Under the pieces are notes generated by a model. It was not told the origin of the DNA. It did no database searches and saw only the letters and a list, made by a program, of their open reading frames with translations. From positions 1,364,001-1,428,000 of the forward strand of contig JBANDB010000006.1 in NCBI GenBank assembly GCA_037576215.1: DNA of 64,000 nt, in the 5' to 3' direction. Within the stretch, counting starts at the first letter, position 1. Each line of letters begins with the position of its first letter. The DNA comes from Armillaria gallica (Eukaryota > Basidiomycota > Agaricomycetes > Agaricales > Physalacriaceae). Shown in pieces: positions 45,061 to 57,334 of the stretch. Made by a program: the position numbers and the translations under genes.

Positions 45061-47101
45061 ATGACGACCCGAGTTCGTGAGTGCGAATCTGCTCTCTGCT
45101 GCGCCATTTATTCAAACTAGTACCTTAGAAAAAGGAGGAGCAATATTCAGACCCGCCGTAAAGGCCAGGGCGCGCTCTACAGTTTCCGTTGAGCCTTCGA
45201 GTCAAAAGGATATTCGCAGTGTCACCAGAGAACCAGATGCCCCTACACAGTCGTCCTTTGGATCGATACCTCCACCCCCGTTGGCTGCAGTTGCCCAGTC
45301 TAACCCACCATCTGTAAATCGCGAAGATTCACTTGACTTTGGTTCTGCACCAACACTTTACTCTCAATCGACCCGCAGCTCCCAGGCACCTCCAGTCTTA
45401 GCTGTGTCCTCTGCCACGACTCGCGTATCCTCTTCAATTCCTCCCATAATTTCCTTCAGCCAATTCAACCGACCTCCTCCCGTTTCTGTCGGCACCAGTC
45501 TGCCCGTTTCCGTGAATCAGTCTGACGCCTTCCCTTCTTCCCAGCCTGTACCAGAATCGTTTTTGAATGCACAAGACCCGCCTACTTATATCGATCCTGC
45601 CCTGACCAGCACTTTTCCAGTTGCTCAAGTCGTTCCAATTCCCGAATTCGGCACATTTGACCAGCAATTGACAACATTTCAGCACATTCTACACAATTCT
45701 GGTACTGGTAATGTTCCACAGCTGACCTTGGATGCCGAAATCGTAGTGAAACCACCGCGACAGTCCACTAGACGAAACGCAACCTCTGAAACGCCCGGAT
45801 TATCAGACTCACAAGGACCGCCTCAAGACAAGGACGAGCAAAATGGCATCGTGTCTATAAAAACGCGAGGAAAGCGTGCGAAGAAGGGCTCCCAGACTGA
45901 TAGTGGGGAGCAGAAGGCGACTCGAAAACGGAAGAAGTCGCAAAAGGAAGGTACCACAGAACCTGACCCTGCAACTCCTACCCCCAAGCGGCGGAGGAGT
46001 AGCTCGAGTGTCAAACCCCGTCCGCGAAGAAAACAGTCGCCATCTCTGCCTCCCTTCGACCCAGATGCTGATCCTGGCGAAGAGATCGATCCGACTGTTG
46101 TGACTATGGCTGTTCTTTGCCGGGATACAGGACTGGGACGTGTCAGTAGCAAAGCAGCCGAAATTCAAAGCAATCACGCGGCTTGGAAAGCTCAGAATAG
46201 GGAGAGACGGGCAAGAATGAAAACTTTGATGGAAAGGAAGAAGTATGGGCACCCGGAAAGTGACGAAGAGAGGGATTCTACGGAAGTCAATGCCGACAAA
46301 GAGGGTTCTGCAGAGCCGCCTCCGACCACTACCATCCCCGCTGCATCCTCGTCGGCTGCATTGGATGAGACGGGTAATGGTTTGATTACTCTCAAGGTTT
46401 AACCGCCAGTCGTTACAATGTTCAAGTTCGAATTGGGCCAAACGGGGAAACCATTATCGATGAGGAATCGTTGACCGTTGACCGCGACGAAAACGACGCA
46501 ACGGAGAACTACACTCACGTCATAGAGTCGGATGCTACCAAGTTCACAAACTCTGGCACATATGGGAAGCGATTTCGTGGCTCTCGGTGGAGTGCAGAAG
46601 AGACAGAATTGTTCTACGATGTGATTTCAATTCATTCGTTTGTATTTTCATTGGTCTCATGCATTTTTCAGGCTCTCTCGCAATACGGGGAAAACTACGA
46701 ACTCATTGCCTATGTTCTACCTGGACGTGACCGGAAGTCTTGCAAGAACAAGTTCAAGACGGAAGACAAAAAGAACCATGGTCGGATCAATTATTGCTTG
46801 AACCATAGCAAGCCAGTTGGTATGCTAACAGAATCGCGTTGCCTCTACCCATGCTCAACGTCACCTAGATATGGGAACGCTTTCGCGTATGACTGGTAAA
46901 GACTTCTCAGGTCCCGTGCCAGAAATCTCTGCGCCTTCAACGCCAGCCATACCAGTCGCCGAAAAGCAGAGCGTTCCTGATGCAGCTACAGCGTCTGCGC
47001 ATGCAACACCAACCGTCAGGAAGCGTAGTCAAAGTCGGAAACCAGTCATTACAGATGACATTCAAATTGTCGGTCAAGCGGATGGTTTTGACAATTCATA
47101 G
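45061..47101 (+). CDS. BDP1: TFIIIB component B'' (Bdp1)
   Basis: The start ATG at 45061 reads MTTRV; an intron (donor gtgagt, acceptor ccttag) then gives QKGGAIFRPAVKARARSTV, the usual Bdp1 opening. A long basic, Ser/Pro-rich region carries KRRRSSSSVKPRPRRKQ. It is followed by the conserved PTVVTMAVLCRDTGLGRVSS and RERRARMKTLMERKKYG. After an intron, GPNGETIIDEESLTVDRD and TYGKRFRGSRWSAEETELFY lead into the SANT domain, split by an intron before ALSQYGENYELIAYVLPGRD and RKSCKNKFKTEDKKNHGRIN. The stop is at 47099-47101. Bdp1 completes TFIIIB with Brf1 and TBP, opening promoters for RNA polymerase III. Confidence 0.92.
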
Positions 47102-47336
47102 TGTCTTGCGTCGATAGCCCGGGACCTATATTTACTCATTAAGCTTATAGCCTTCCAAGTTGTATCACTATTCCTACACGTAAGTAGTAGAGATATAGAA
47201 GATTGTACCCACCATAGAGATGTAGAACTTTCGGTATGCCGAGCCTCAGACTAGCGGCGATCATTGAAAATGCCGACTCTGACGCATCGATGACGCCAAC
47301 GTTGAACGTTCAGATATTGCTTTCTCTTTTCCACTC

Positions 47337-48521
47337 ATGGCTCAAAAGGTTGTCATTTGCGGGGCTGGATTTATCGGTTCGTGAACCCTGCATATTGTTA
47401 TTCATGATTTCATTCGCCTTATTTCTTCCAGGTAAACAGATTACCCGAACATTGACAAGGAATCAGAAGCACAACTTTCGTGTGCAGCTATCATCTCGTC
47501 ACCCGCAAAGTCCTACGACCAGCTCAAGGAATCCACCCCGCATGGCGCGCTACTCTCGCCTGTCTCTGTCGATGTGCGAGATACGTCCTCGCTCGCAGCT
47601 GCTTTCGAAGGATCCAGTCTGGTTGTCTCTCTCGTTGGCATCATGCATGGCTCTCCCAAGGACTTTGAAGATATACAATGGAAGGGTGCTTCGAACATTG
47701 CCAAAGCCGCCCAGTCAGTCGGAGCCAATCTGGTACATTTTAGCAGCATCGGCGCGGATCCTTCGAGCAGCATTCCATACACGAGGACCAAAGGACTCGG
47801 CGAGATCGCTGTCTTAGAACATTGTCCAAGCGCAACTGTCATCAGGCCAAGTCTTGTGTTCGGTCCAGAGGACGATTTCTTCAATGTATGCCTTTCTGAC
47901 AGAATGCTGTCCTTTATTCTAACATGTTCTCAATAGCGTTTCTCGCGTTTGTCCAAGTTCCTTCCATTTTTGCCCGTTTTCGGAGGAGGCGCTAGCAAAT
48001 TCCAGCCTGTATATGTAGACGACCTGGCGCGCGCTGTCGAAATCATTGCGACTGCCGATGCTAAAGTGAAAAAAGAAGTGTCTGGTAAAATAATGGAGGC
48101 CGGAGGACCCGATGGTGAGTAAGTTACTATCAGTCATAACCTTCCTAGACAGACTGTTCATTACAGTTTTCACTTACCGAGAACTAATGAGCCTTGTCCT
48201 CAAGTATAATGGCCGATATCGTCCTATAGTTTCCCTGCCTTTCTTTGTTGGAAAAATGCAAGGTTTCTTCCTGGAGCAATTGCCTATCAATATGTTTACG
48301 GTCACTCGCGCACAGGTAAAGCACTGATGTTCAACCGCTGAATAGCTGATAGCCTGATCCTACTTTCCATCTAGATTGAACAGCTGAAATTTGACAACGT
48401 CGTCCAAAAAGTGCCAGAAGGTTCTTCGAATTTCGTTTCTTTTGAGAGGCTAGTAGCAGCGCAATATGAACCTCTACGATCCGTCCATGACGTACTGGCT
48501 GGCTATCTCCTAGACTGGTGA
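47337..48521 (+). CDS. NDUFA9/Coq11-like atypical short-chain dehydrogenase (frame broken at 47502)
   Basis: The start at 47337 gives MAQKVVICGAGFIG, an NAD(P)-binding Rossmann glycine motif. An intron leads to KQITRTLTRNQKHNFRVQLS and SRHP. At the CCC run 47502-47504 one base must be added to continue as AKSYDQLKESTPHGALLS, VSVDVRDTSSLAAAFEGSSL and NIAKAAQSVGANLVHFSSIG. Later exons give IPYTRTKGLGEIAVLEHCP, ATVIRPSLVFGPEDDFFN, the substrate-loop FQPVYVDDLARAVEIIA and FLEQLPINMFTVTRAQ, ending VLAGYLLDW at 48519-48521. The family includes complex I subunit NDUFA9 and yeast Coq11; length and motifs do not separate them here. Mitochondrial, quinone-linked function is inferred. The single break is more likely a sequence error than decay. 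Confidence 0.75.
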
Positions 48522-49037
48522 CCGTCTGTCTAACCACTAGTCGTTGCAAGCAAGAAAGTGAGAGTAGACAGCGAATTTGGCAGGAAGCGCAGGTGGCTGT
48601 GTGAGGGTCAGGTAAAATCACGTGCGTCCCTCGGACCGATCGGTTACCGGTAGCTATCTCTTGTGACCTATTTTTGGTTTCTAGACAATTTGAAATGATC
48701 ATGTTATATTTTCAGAGTTGAAACTTGAATATGATTAAAGTTTTTCAATCTTGCCTGGGCACTTCATATCGACAAGGGTCATGCTATCAATAGAGAGGCC
48801 TGCCACTGCTGAAGCTGCCGCTATCCAGTATCGGGCTTGCGTCGTCATAATATTCGTACATGTGCTAGTGTGAGACTCGGACCATCTTTTCCGATTCCCG
48901 TTCGGCGTCCCTGTGGTGACTGGTCTTCGGCCGTCTAGGTGAGTATCTACCCCAGCCGACAAGTACCATGAACCTAAAAGTCCCTGGGGCTTAGTCATTC
49001 ACCCCTTCTTCCTTACACCACGATACAGCGAGTCGAC
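48522..49037. other. Intergenic region before the MFS gene
   Basis: About 515 bases without a supported gene. A GATCGG/CCGATC palindromic patch lies at about 48638-48646. A minus-strand frame at 48735-48998 has no domain and no plausible splice signals. The right end should hold the MFS promoter; no TATA box was clear. Confidence 0.35.
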
Positions 49038-51106
49038 ATGCAGAATGACCCTAGATCTATTGAAGGCACCGATCCCACAACGATTGGAACGCCTCGATCA
49101 CCGCTTGAAGGCCAGGTGGTCTCCCTAGGGGCACCGCAAGTGACAGAGAAACCGTATAGCGTATACTCTACGAAGGAGAAATGGTTCATTGTGGCACTAA
49201 TCGCCTTCGCTGGATTATTTAGGTCAGTATATTCACTGGGGATTCTAGGGAATTAATAACCTTCTCACTGCCATATCGTCGCTGCAGTCCGTTAACTGCG
49301 AATATCTATCTTCCAGCTATTCCAGTTTTGACTGTGGATTTCAACAAATCGACAGAGCTCATAAATATAACGGTTAGTTCCTTTTCGGTCGTGACAGTCT
49401 CTCTGAATCGCATATGATCCTAGGTTACAGTGTACATGATCTTCCAGGGCCTGTGTGAGTTTTTTATATCAAATGTCTTTGCGCAACCTTAACCAACGTG
49501 GAATTCGTAGCTCCAATGCTTTTTGGGACTATGGCTGATCAAGTTGGAAGACGGCCCATGTTTGCAGCGTGTCTGTTGATATTATCGCTATCTTGTATCG
49601 GTCTTGCCCTTGTACCCACTTCTGCTTACTGGCTTCTTGTCGTGCTTCGGTGCTTGCAGGCTGCCGGCTCTGCTAGTACCATCGCCTTAGGTAAAACTAT
49701 TTGTATTTTTTGGTTGGTTGCGTGTTAATGGTGACCAAAGGTGCGGGCAGCATCGGAGACATTGCAGCACCTGCAGAACGTGGGGGTTTCTATGGGCTTT
49801 ATAATCTAGGACCTATGGTACGCACTGTGCTCATATTGTCGACTTGACCTGATTGTTTTTAGTTTGGGCCATGCATCGGGCCAGTCATAGGTGGAGCTTT
49901 GTCAAATGGCTTAGGTTGGAGGTAAAGCAGTTCCAAAATAGTTATAGCATAAAGAGCTCATCTATCGTTTGAGGTCTATATTTTGGTTCCTGTGTATCTC
50001 TTCCGCCACATGCTTCGTTTTCATTGTTCTGTGCGTCATCAAGAACATAATGTGCTTCATTTCTTACCAGGCTGACCTAGGTTTCTCCCTGAAACATTAC
50101 GGTCTCTTGTAGGAGACGGAAGTGTGGTCCCCTCAAAGCTTTATCGGCCATTAATACCCGTTGTTGGGAAAACGACTTCAGATCCTTCCTTCGCGAGGCC
50201 ACCGCCAAAGCCTTTTCGTAATCCTCTTCGGATTTTGAATAACTTGGATATCGTCTTGGTTTTGAGCGTCAATGCGGTCATCAATTCTTTGTATTACGGA
50301 GTCACTGCTTCGATGTCTACGCTTTTCAGTGAAGCGTACCCTTCCTTGAATCAAACTCAGATCGGTCTTTGCTACTTGGCTATGGGAGGAGGTATGCTTT
50401 TTGGATCGTATGTGCTAGGCCGCGTGCTAGACCGGGAATATGGAAAGTCGCGAAGGTCAGTGATGGCCGTTCAGGGACTAGGTAATATGGAGAAAAGTGA
50501 GACGGGAATTGACGACAACTTTCCCATCGAGAAGGTATAGTCCTTTTCAATGCTTAACGACCGTAGACGCTAATGGCAATATTAAGGCTCGGCTCAGACT
50601 GGTTCCTTTTAGTATGCTAATTTTTGCGGCGTGTTGCGCCGGATATGGGTGGTGCGTCAAAGAGCGAGTGAATCTCTCAGGGCCACTACTACTTCAAGTA
50701 ACCAGTAAGAATGACATCTATTTCTATGTTTTCTTTTTGTTGATAAATACTAACATATTTTTGAAGTCGGCTTCACAACAAATGGAATCATGACTTCGAC
50801 GCAAACGCTCCTTGTAGATCTGATGCCTTCACAAAGTTCATCTATCACTGCTTGCGTAAGTGAAAATACGTATGCTTATAGATTATATCCATTGAATAAA
50901 AATTGGTTCTTATTCAGAACAACTTCATTCGCTGTATTGCTGGAGCTGCGCTGGTTTCTGTGATGGATCTCATTCTCCGAGCAATTGGTGCTGGGTGGAC
51001 CTATATTCTTCTGGGGGGGATCTGTTTGTTGACGATCCCCCTCATTTACTTGATTATGTACATTGGTCCACCTCGACGTATCAAACGAAGACGGGCATCA
51101 CTATAG
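49038..51106 (+). CDS. MFS drug:H+ antiporter (DHA1, Qdr/Aqr1-like)
   Basis: The start at 49038 gives a hydrophilic N-terminus (MQNDPRSIEGTDPTTIG). Helix 1 is KWFIVALIAFAGLF/SPLTAN, followed by IYLPAIPVLTVDF, an arrangement typical of DHA1 proteins. The MFS A-motif reads ADQVGRRPMF, and helix 4-5 carries VVLRCLQAAGSASTIALGAG and GFYGLYNLGPMFGPCIGPV. A cytosolic loop (RPPPKPFRNPLRIL) leads to LDIVLVLSVNAVINSLYYGV, GLCYLAMGGGMLFGSYVLGR and GFTTNGIMTSTQTLLVDLMP. The last helix ends at IPLIYLIMYIGPPRRIKRRR with the stop at 51104-51106. At least nine introns are needed. Twelve helices are expected. It should export drugs or small organic ions from the plasma membrane; the substrate is unknown. Confidence 0.85.
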
Positions 51107-51351
51107 ATTAGAGATTTGTATCCAGAGTGAGTTTCAACGAAATGACTGCGGTGTGAATTCTAGCACATCTTAGTAGAAGACTTGCAGCTATGCGATACCA
51201 TCCTCAACAATCCACGCTGAACCCTAGACGTAACATAAACTTTGAAGCGCATCCATGCCATCATTATTACGGGCCGGCCAATCCGAGGGCGCTCGTGACG
51301 TCAAGATCTCAACCGCAAACATCGACATCGTCTTAATCGCCTTCCTTCGTA

Positions 51352-54342
51352 ATGTCCAAGCGTCGTGCATCGCTTGCATCTCCTGAAAATAAACGTAGAA
51401 AATTCACCGACCAGGCACAGATTGACTCTTTTTTCTCCTCCCCCAAAAAATCCACCTTGAATTCGTCGAAGTCCCCTACTCCGTCTGCAAAGCGAAGCTC
51501 GCGAAGTTCCATAACCAAGAGCAATAAACCGTCTTCGAGCCAATTGACAGTCTCCTCTACTAGTCGAGAGATTATTGATGTTGATTTATGGATTCAGATC
51601 CCGTACGTCCTGCTGCCAGTGCGGAGGAGCTCGATGCCGTAGGCCCTACACATGATTCCTCGCCCGCTGCAAAACCCTCGGCCTTGGTGATGTCTTTGAG
51701 CAGGAATGAAGGAGATTTTCGATGTCCACCCTATGAGACACTGCCCCAGGATGTGTCGCTATTCAAGCCGGACCCGTCGTTATTCTTCCCACCGATTCAT
51801 ATCGGAACCAAAACATCCTCTATGCCATATGCGTTTCTCGCTCACACACTTTCGGAAGTGTCTGGAACTCGTTCGCGCATTTCCATTATCAATGCACTAA
51901 CAAACTCATTTCGCGTCATTCTTATGTACGATCCTGCATCACTACTTCCTGCTGTTTACCTGCTCTCCAACACTTTGTCCCCCCCATACATCCAGATTGA
52001 GCTAGGTTTAGGGCCATCTGCTATCTCCCAGGCAATTCAACATGTCTCTGGTCTATCATCTTCCGCCCTTAGAAAGTTATACAATAAGTCTGGCGATCCA
52101 GGAGATGTCGCGGTCGAGGCCAAATCAAACATGCGAACATTGTTGCCCCATCCTCCATTACTTGTCCCATCTGTGTACGAGGCTCTGTTGAAAATCTCAA
52201 AGAGTAAAGGTCAAGGGGCCTCCAAACAGAGGCAAAGCATTGCGGAGAAGCTCTTGGTGTCAGCGAAAGGGGAGGAAACGCGCTTCCTGGTCCGCACTTT
52301 GTGTCAAAATCTTCGCGTTGGGGCAGTGAGGACGTCGATTCTGACAGCTCTCGCAAGGGCCATCGTGCTGACTCCGCTCGATCCCCAGTCAAAGCTCAAG
52401 AACCCGGAGCATTCTACCTGGTACGCCACAAAGACACTACTGGACGCTGCTTGTCCTGTCATGGAGGAAAACCCAATCCATCTCGGGACACTCTATATGC
52501 GATGTTCAAAAACGCTGAGACTTTGATTCGCCAGGTCTTCTGCCAGCATCCCAATTATGATCATATAATAACGGGGCTCTTCGAAGTTGGGCTCGATGGC
52601 CTTGCGGGAGAAAGTGCCTCTGACTGTTGGTATGGACTATTAATCCTTTTTCATGACACGACCTGATAGTGTCAGGTGTTCCCTTGTATCCCACTCTTGG
52701 TACTCCCATACGATCGTTAGATGAGATCTACGAGCGTCTAGGCGACCTCCCTTTCACGGCGGAATTCAAGTACGACGGGCAAAGGGCACAGATACATGCT
52801 TGGAAAACCACGGATGATCTTGTCAAGGTCAGCATATTTTCCCGTCATCTAGAAGAAATGACAAGTAAAGTAAGTTGGTAATCGTGTCTATAAAATATCC
52901 CTAATAGTGGCCATTTTTCTAAAAGTATCCTGATGTTGTAGCTCTTGTCGAGCACATGCTGCTGTCTTCAAAGGCACAGGATTTCATCATGGACTCAGAG
53001 ATAGTCGCCATTGACCCTAGCGATGGAAGCCTGCGGACTTTTCAAGAACTGTCTACCCGCGCGCGCAAAGACGTCAACTTGGCCGACGTCCAAGTTCCAG
53101 TGGGCGTTTTTGGATTCGATTTGATGTATCTAGATGGCAAGGTGTGTATATGTATGCCCGTCTTATTAGCAGATCGTCGGAATTATTTTTGTCGCATTTC
53201 CAGAAATTGCTTGAAACGGATTTTCGTCAACGACGTGCACTTCTGCAAACGCGATTCCCCCCTCTGAACACAGGATCCAAGGAAATGGCTCGTTTCGATC
53301 ACGTCGAACGATGCGATAGCGTCGATGGACGTTCCGCCGTTGAAGCCTTTTGGGAGAAAGCTATGGATAGTCGTAGCGAGGGCTTAATGATCAAAGTCTG
53401 TCGGCCATATCTTTTGAATATCCTTCGAGCAACATCTAAGATACACTCTCACAGCTATTAGACACAGAAATACCCGAAAATAATTCAGATAAGGAGATTA
53501 GCTCTAATAGGAAGCCTCTCTTTGCTACGTACAATGCGGACAAACGCACGTTTGCGTGGATGAAATTGAAGAAGGATTATGTCATGGAGGGCGGGGTCTC
53601 TGATTCTTTGGATCTCATTCCAATCGGTGCTTGGAATGGCAATGGTCGAAAAGTGAAGTTCTGGAGCCCCATTCTTCTCGGGATGTGGGACCCAAGTTCG
53701 GGATGTGCTGTCGCGGTGTGCAAATGTATGTCAGGTATGTTGTTATACACATGTCTGGTTTGGCCAAGCTCACCGGCTTTCAGGATTCACTGACGCTTTT
53801 TACAAAGTACGTTCGTGAATCATCCGCGGCTTTCAGATTAATTGAAGAGACCAAAGGACCTCACTGAACGGTATGCTTTGACGGAAGATTCGGACGTCTG
53901 TTCACAAAAGCCCCGTTGGGATTGCGAGCTAGGCGGTAAGTCTGTCTTTGCGATATTTTGCCTGGGTTGAAGCGGTGTGTATAGGCTTTCGGCCTGAAGT
54001 CTACTTTAAACCACAAGAAGTTTGGGAGATACGAGGCGCAGAGTGGGTTCTTCTGCTTAAACGCATTAGCTACAACTCATATTTCTGTCTAGCATTACCA
54101 TCAGCCCAGTTTCTGTTGCAGCAAAGGAGTTGGTCTCTAGCACGAAAGGCCTTAGTCTTCGATTCCCTCGCTTTATCAGGATCAGAGAAGACAAAGTATT
54201 GTCACAAGCGAGCACACCTCAATTCCTCGCTGACATGTATACAAGCCAACAAGGAAGATCAGACAAGAAAGGGGGCAACGATGAAGGCGATTTAGTTGAT
54301 GCTGATGTCAGTGACTCAGATGTCGAAGAAGAGGATGGATAG
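51352..54342 (+). CDS. LIG1: ATP-dependent DNA ligase I (Cdc9/Cdc17)
   Basis: The start at 51352 (MSKRRASLASPENKRRKF) is followed at once by a PCNA-binding PIP box, QAQIDSFF. The N-terminal DNA-binding domain runs from YAFLAHTLSEVSGTRSRISI to LVRTLCQNLRVGAVRTSILT. The catalytic core has motif I EFKYDGQRAQIH with the adenylated Lys, IMDSEIVAIDP, FGFDLMYLDGK, DSRSEGLMIK and WMKLKKDYVMEGGVSDSLDL. The OB fold carries VWEIRGADI and GLSLRFPRFIRIREDK. An acidic tail ends at 54342. Frame breaks fit single missing bases at 51585-51587 (TTT) and 52468-52471 (AAAA); no intron resolves them well. It seals Okazaki fragments and completes excision repair in the nucleus. Confidence 0.92.
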
Positions 54343-54459
54343 TTGTTTACCCAGGGGAGTCTCCGCGTCAGGGATGAATATATGTTTGTGAGATCAGGAT
54401 TATAGGGAAAAAGTAATCAAAGCATTATGTGAGATAAAATAGAGTGCCGCCAAGTTAAA

Positions 54460-55955
54460 CTACGCCTCAATGAGAGTTTGGAGGACCTGTCCGAATTGAC
54501 GACCTTCTTCGCATGCGCCTCCGAAAGCGCCCTTTAAATTGTCCTTATAAAACCCAGCCAGCCAATCCTGGTCCCGTTCTTCTTCAGCACATTGACGCTG
54601 CAGCAAAGTGTATGCTTGCACAAGCTCGAACTGAATCCGAGGAATGGAGACAGACGAAGATGTCGGTTTCAAAGTCGCTAGGCGAACAATTTCTTTGGCC
54701 GAGGGCAAAGCGATTTTCCTGGCAACGAGAGGCGCCGTGGCCTCTGGGGTAGGCTCAGGGAGGGTGGTGGCATTGGACCCCCGAGCTCTTGGAGGGGCGC
54801 GCGCCTGAGGTTTAGGTCGCGCGGATACATTACTGACATGTCCGTCATGGTTACGAAGGAAATGCTGGCAGAGAGAGACTTTGAATCGGAGCATAGATGG
54901 AGACGGAGGGACACTGAGCATCAAATACACAAACAAATCCGTTGATGTAGTGGATAATCTAGAGAAAACGGAAGAGACGAAAATTGAGTGATCGAGATGT
55001 ATTGTGAGGGAGAGATTGATGAGCTGGAAACAGGTTGAGTTATAGGTTCAAAGTACAGCAAGGAAGCGCACCAGTGCCATTAGACGCGCTCCTAGTTTGC
55101 GATAATTGTCGTTCCTCTGTTGCAGACAACAAAACACAACATCGAGCGGAGCGCTCAATTCCCATCGAGCTTTCCCATCTCTGGTGGGAGGTATCTGGGA
55201 AAGCAGAGTTCTGAGTAGGGAGCTGAGATCTGGATTAGATTGAACGCTGCTGTATTACATTTAGAAACGCACGTTCGCCAACTTCAGTCATTGACTCGTC
55301 CTTTTCAAAGATAGTGATGAACCACTCTAGCGTGGGCCACGCATTCTCGCTCACCACCGAATCATCCTCCTCGTCATGCTGGGAGCGACGGCGTTTTGAG
55401 CCACTGGACCAAGAAGATGATGCGGGACTTTTAATGAACCCTGGTTTTAATAGACTCCAGCAATTTTTGCTTCGAGTGATGCACTGAGAGTCCCGTGCGA
55501 GAACGGAGTCATCATCGCCTTCCGTAGAAGGAACTGCTTCATCATATCCTGGCACGGTGCGAAACAGGCCTTTTGGCATATTGGTGAGGGCGAAAGACAA
55601 GAGAAGCCGCTGTGCGGACCGGATCGCTGTAGTCTTGAGGCGAAAAGGCACACCCTGTTTAATTTTTGAAGGGGATGCAGTAACGTCGACCTCGTTTATC
55701 TGAAATGAGGGTGGGTATAGTGCCATGTACAGAAGCTGCCGGATATGTGAACTTGTGGTTCTCGGTCAGCTAAAGAAAAATACACGAAGAGCACGTAACT
55801 CACGCTTTCGGCCGGCGTCGAGGAGAGCGAAGCTGGTCAAGAACGGAAATTCCAGCTTCATATTGGTCTTCCTCAAAGCAGTTGTCCACTAGCCCAGCTT
55901 GACTATAGTTCATCTCTACCTCGCTGACAGGCCTCGCTGCATTCGAGCTCGACAT
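54460..55955 (-). CDS. Conserved hypothetical protein
   Basis: The start at 55955 gives MSSSNAARPVSEVEMNYSQA, then ISVLDQLRSPRRRPKA. Introns lead to SHIRQLLYMALYPPSFQINE, DVTASPSKIKQGVPFRLKTT and an acidic/basic patch (SKRRRSQHDEEDDSVVSENA). These are followed by WFITIFEKDESMTEVGERAF, then LLRTLLSQIPPTRDGKARWE, LQQRNDNYRKLGARLMALV and a final section, PRIQFELVQAYTLLQRQCAE and DWLAGFYKDNLKGAFGGACE, ending at 54460. About 440 residues, largely helical. I recognise no domain and cannot place it in a pathway. It is divergent from REV7, with 217 bases between starts. Confidence 0.65.
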
Positions 55956-56172
55956 ATCTATGAGATGCACGGAAATTTCACTCCTCGTTGGCGTTATGTT
56001 GCCACCAGTGAACCAGCAGGGCCGGCACTACAAGAGAAGTAATGAGTCAAGAAGAAGTAAGTAATAAAGAGGAGCGCGTCTGCGGAGTTTAAATATCGCG
56101 TCGCGACCACGGTGGTGGCTGTGTAACTCTGTTTAACTGAATGAACTCGAAACTTTACCTACTTATGCGAAG

Positions 56173-57209
56173 ATGACCGCCAATTTCCCCTTAACATTCA
56201 ATCGTCCGTGCTCAGTTATCTTATAAAATTCCGCTTTCACTGAACAATAATCAGAGACGGTGCAAGGAATCACCGATTTTAGTACGTCCGAACACAGGAA
56301 CGCAATTGAATACGCTTCTGACGATTCAACTTGACAGTCGAAGTGGCCATACACACCATTCTATACGTACGCCAGATATATCCTGCGGATCTCTTCATTC
56401 GTCGCAAACGATATGACACGCCTGTCTTTCAATCTCGTCATCCAGCTCTCAATGAATACATCTCCGGCGCTGTCAAAGCTGTAAGCGACGAATTGAGTCG
56501 CGTATGTTCCAACATCTGGTATGACCTTGGCGTGCTCATTTGGCTTAGGGTAATGTAGACAAAGTGGTCGTGGTTATCAAGAACAAGGAGCAACAACCCC
56601 TCGAGAGGTTCATCTTTGCTGTCGAAAATATGGTACAAGTTGAAGGTTTCAATAAGGACACAAGGTAACGCCACCACGAAGGTTTCCGTCAGCAGCTCTT
56701 TGATGAAGCAGTATTGAAAATGCTATGACGACCGGAATGCTTGGGCAATATTTTAGGTCCTTCTTGGTCAAGCTTAACATGGTGGAATCGCAGCTCGGAC
56801 AACTGGGCTTGGGTGGTCAGGATATATATTTTCTATGGCTTATATTTATACAGACAGACGATCTTGCAGACAACATTTCATTCGCTATTGTCATAGAACT
56901 CAAGGACAACAACGTCCCCTCGACCATAACCAATGGCGTGCGTTTGTTCGGTTCTTCATACTTGCATGTCGTTGTGTCTGATTTCTCCTTTCAGGAACCT
57001 CCACCTTGGATGCCTGCTGAAATTCAACACACAACCTACGGCGCATCTAAATCAGCCGAGCTCTCCATGATTCGGGCTGTCAACACTGGTGTTATAAATG
57101 TGAGTCGTGGTGCATTATTCTTTTGAAAGGCATTCATCTGGCCCAGCTTTCTTTGGCAGTTCAAGAATCGGAAGAGAAGTTGAACAAAGAGAAAGAGCTC
57201 ACAAAATAA
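56173..57209 (+). CDS. REV7: HORMA-domain protein Rev7/MAD2L2
   Basis: Two small first exons give MTANFPLTFN/QTVQGITDF and an intron leads to IEVAIHTILYVRQIYPADLF. RRKRYDTPVFQSRHPALNEY, ISGAVKAVSDELSR/GNVDK, VVVVIKNKEQQPLERFIFAV and SFLVKLNMVESQLGQLGL follow, the last across gtaacg...attttag. Then come DDLADNISFAIVIELKDNNV, EPPPWMPAEIQHTTYGASKS and the safety-belt end LSMIRAVNTGVIN/LSLAVQ, finishing EEKLNKEKELTK with TAA at 57207-57209. Seven clean GT-AG introns give about 230 residues, the normal length. The N-terminus, the VVVVI-K-E core and the PPPWMPAEI loop match REV7/MAD2L2 rather than MAD2. It links Rev1 and Rev3 in DNA polymerase zeta for translesion synthesis. Confidence 0.9.
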
Positions 57210-57334
57210 TTTCACGTCCGTATTCAATGTACTAGAAAGATTTTCAAGACTAAAATTATCAACACAATTGCTATGATAATAAGATACAATGCGGCGATAC
57301 TAGAAGAGCAGGTGATAAATTGTTCCGTTAAAAA

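Noticed and set aside
51352..57209. A functional DNA-repair gene cluster (LIG1, REV7)
   Set aside because: The genes are separately transcribed with an unrelated gene between them; fungi do not usually cluster these.
56173..57209. Spindle checkpoint MAD2
   Set aside because: The PPPWMPAEI loop and IEVAIHTILYVRQIYP opening match REV7/MAD2L2.
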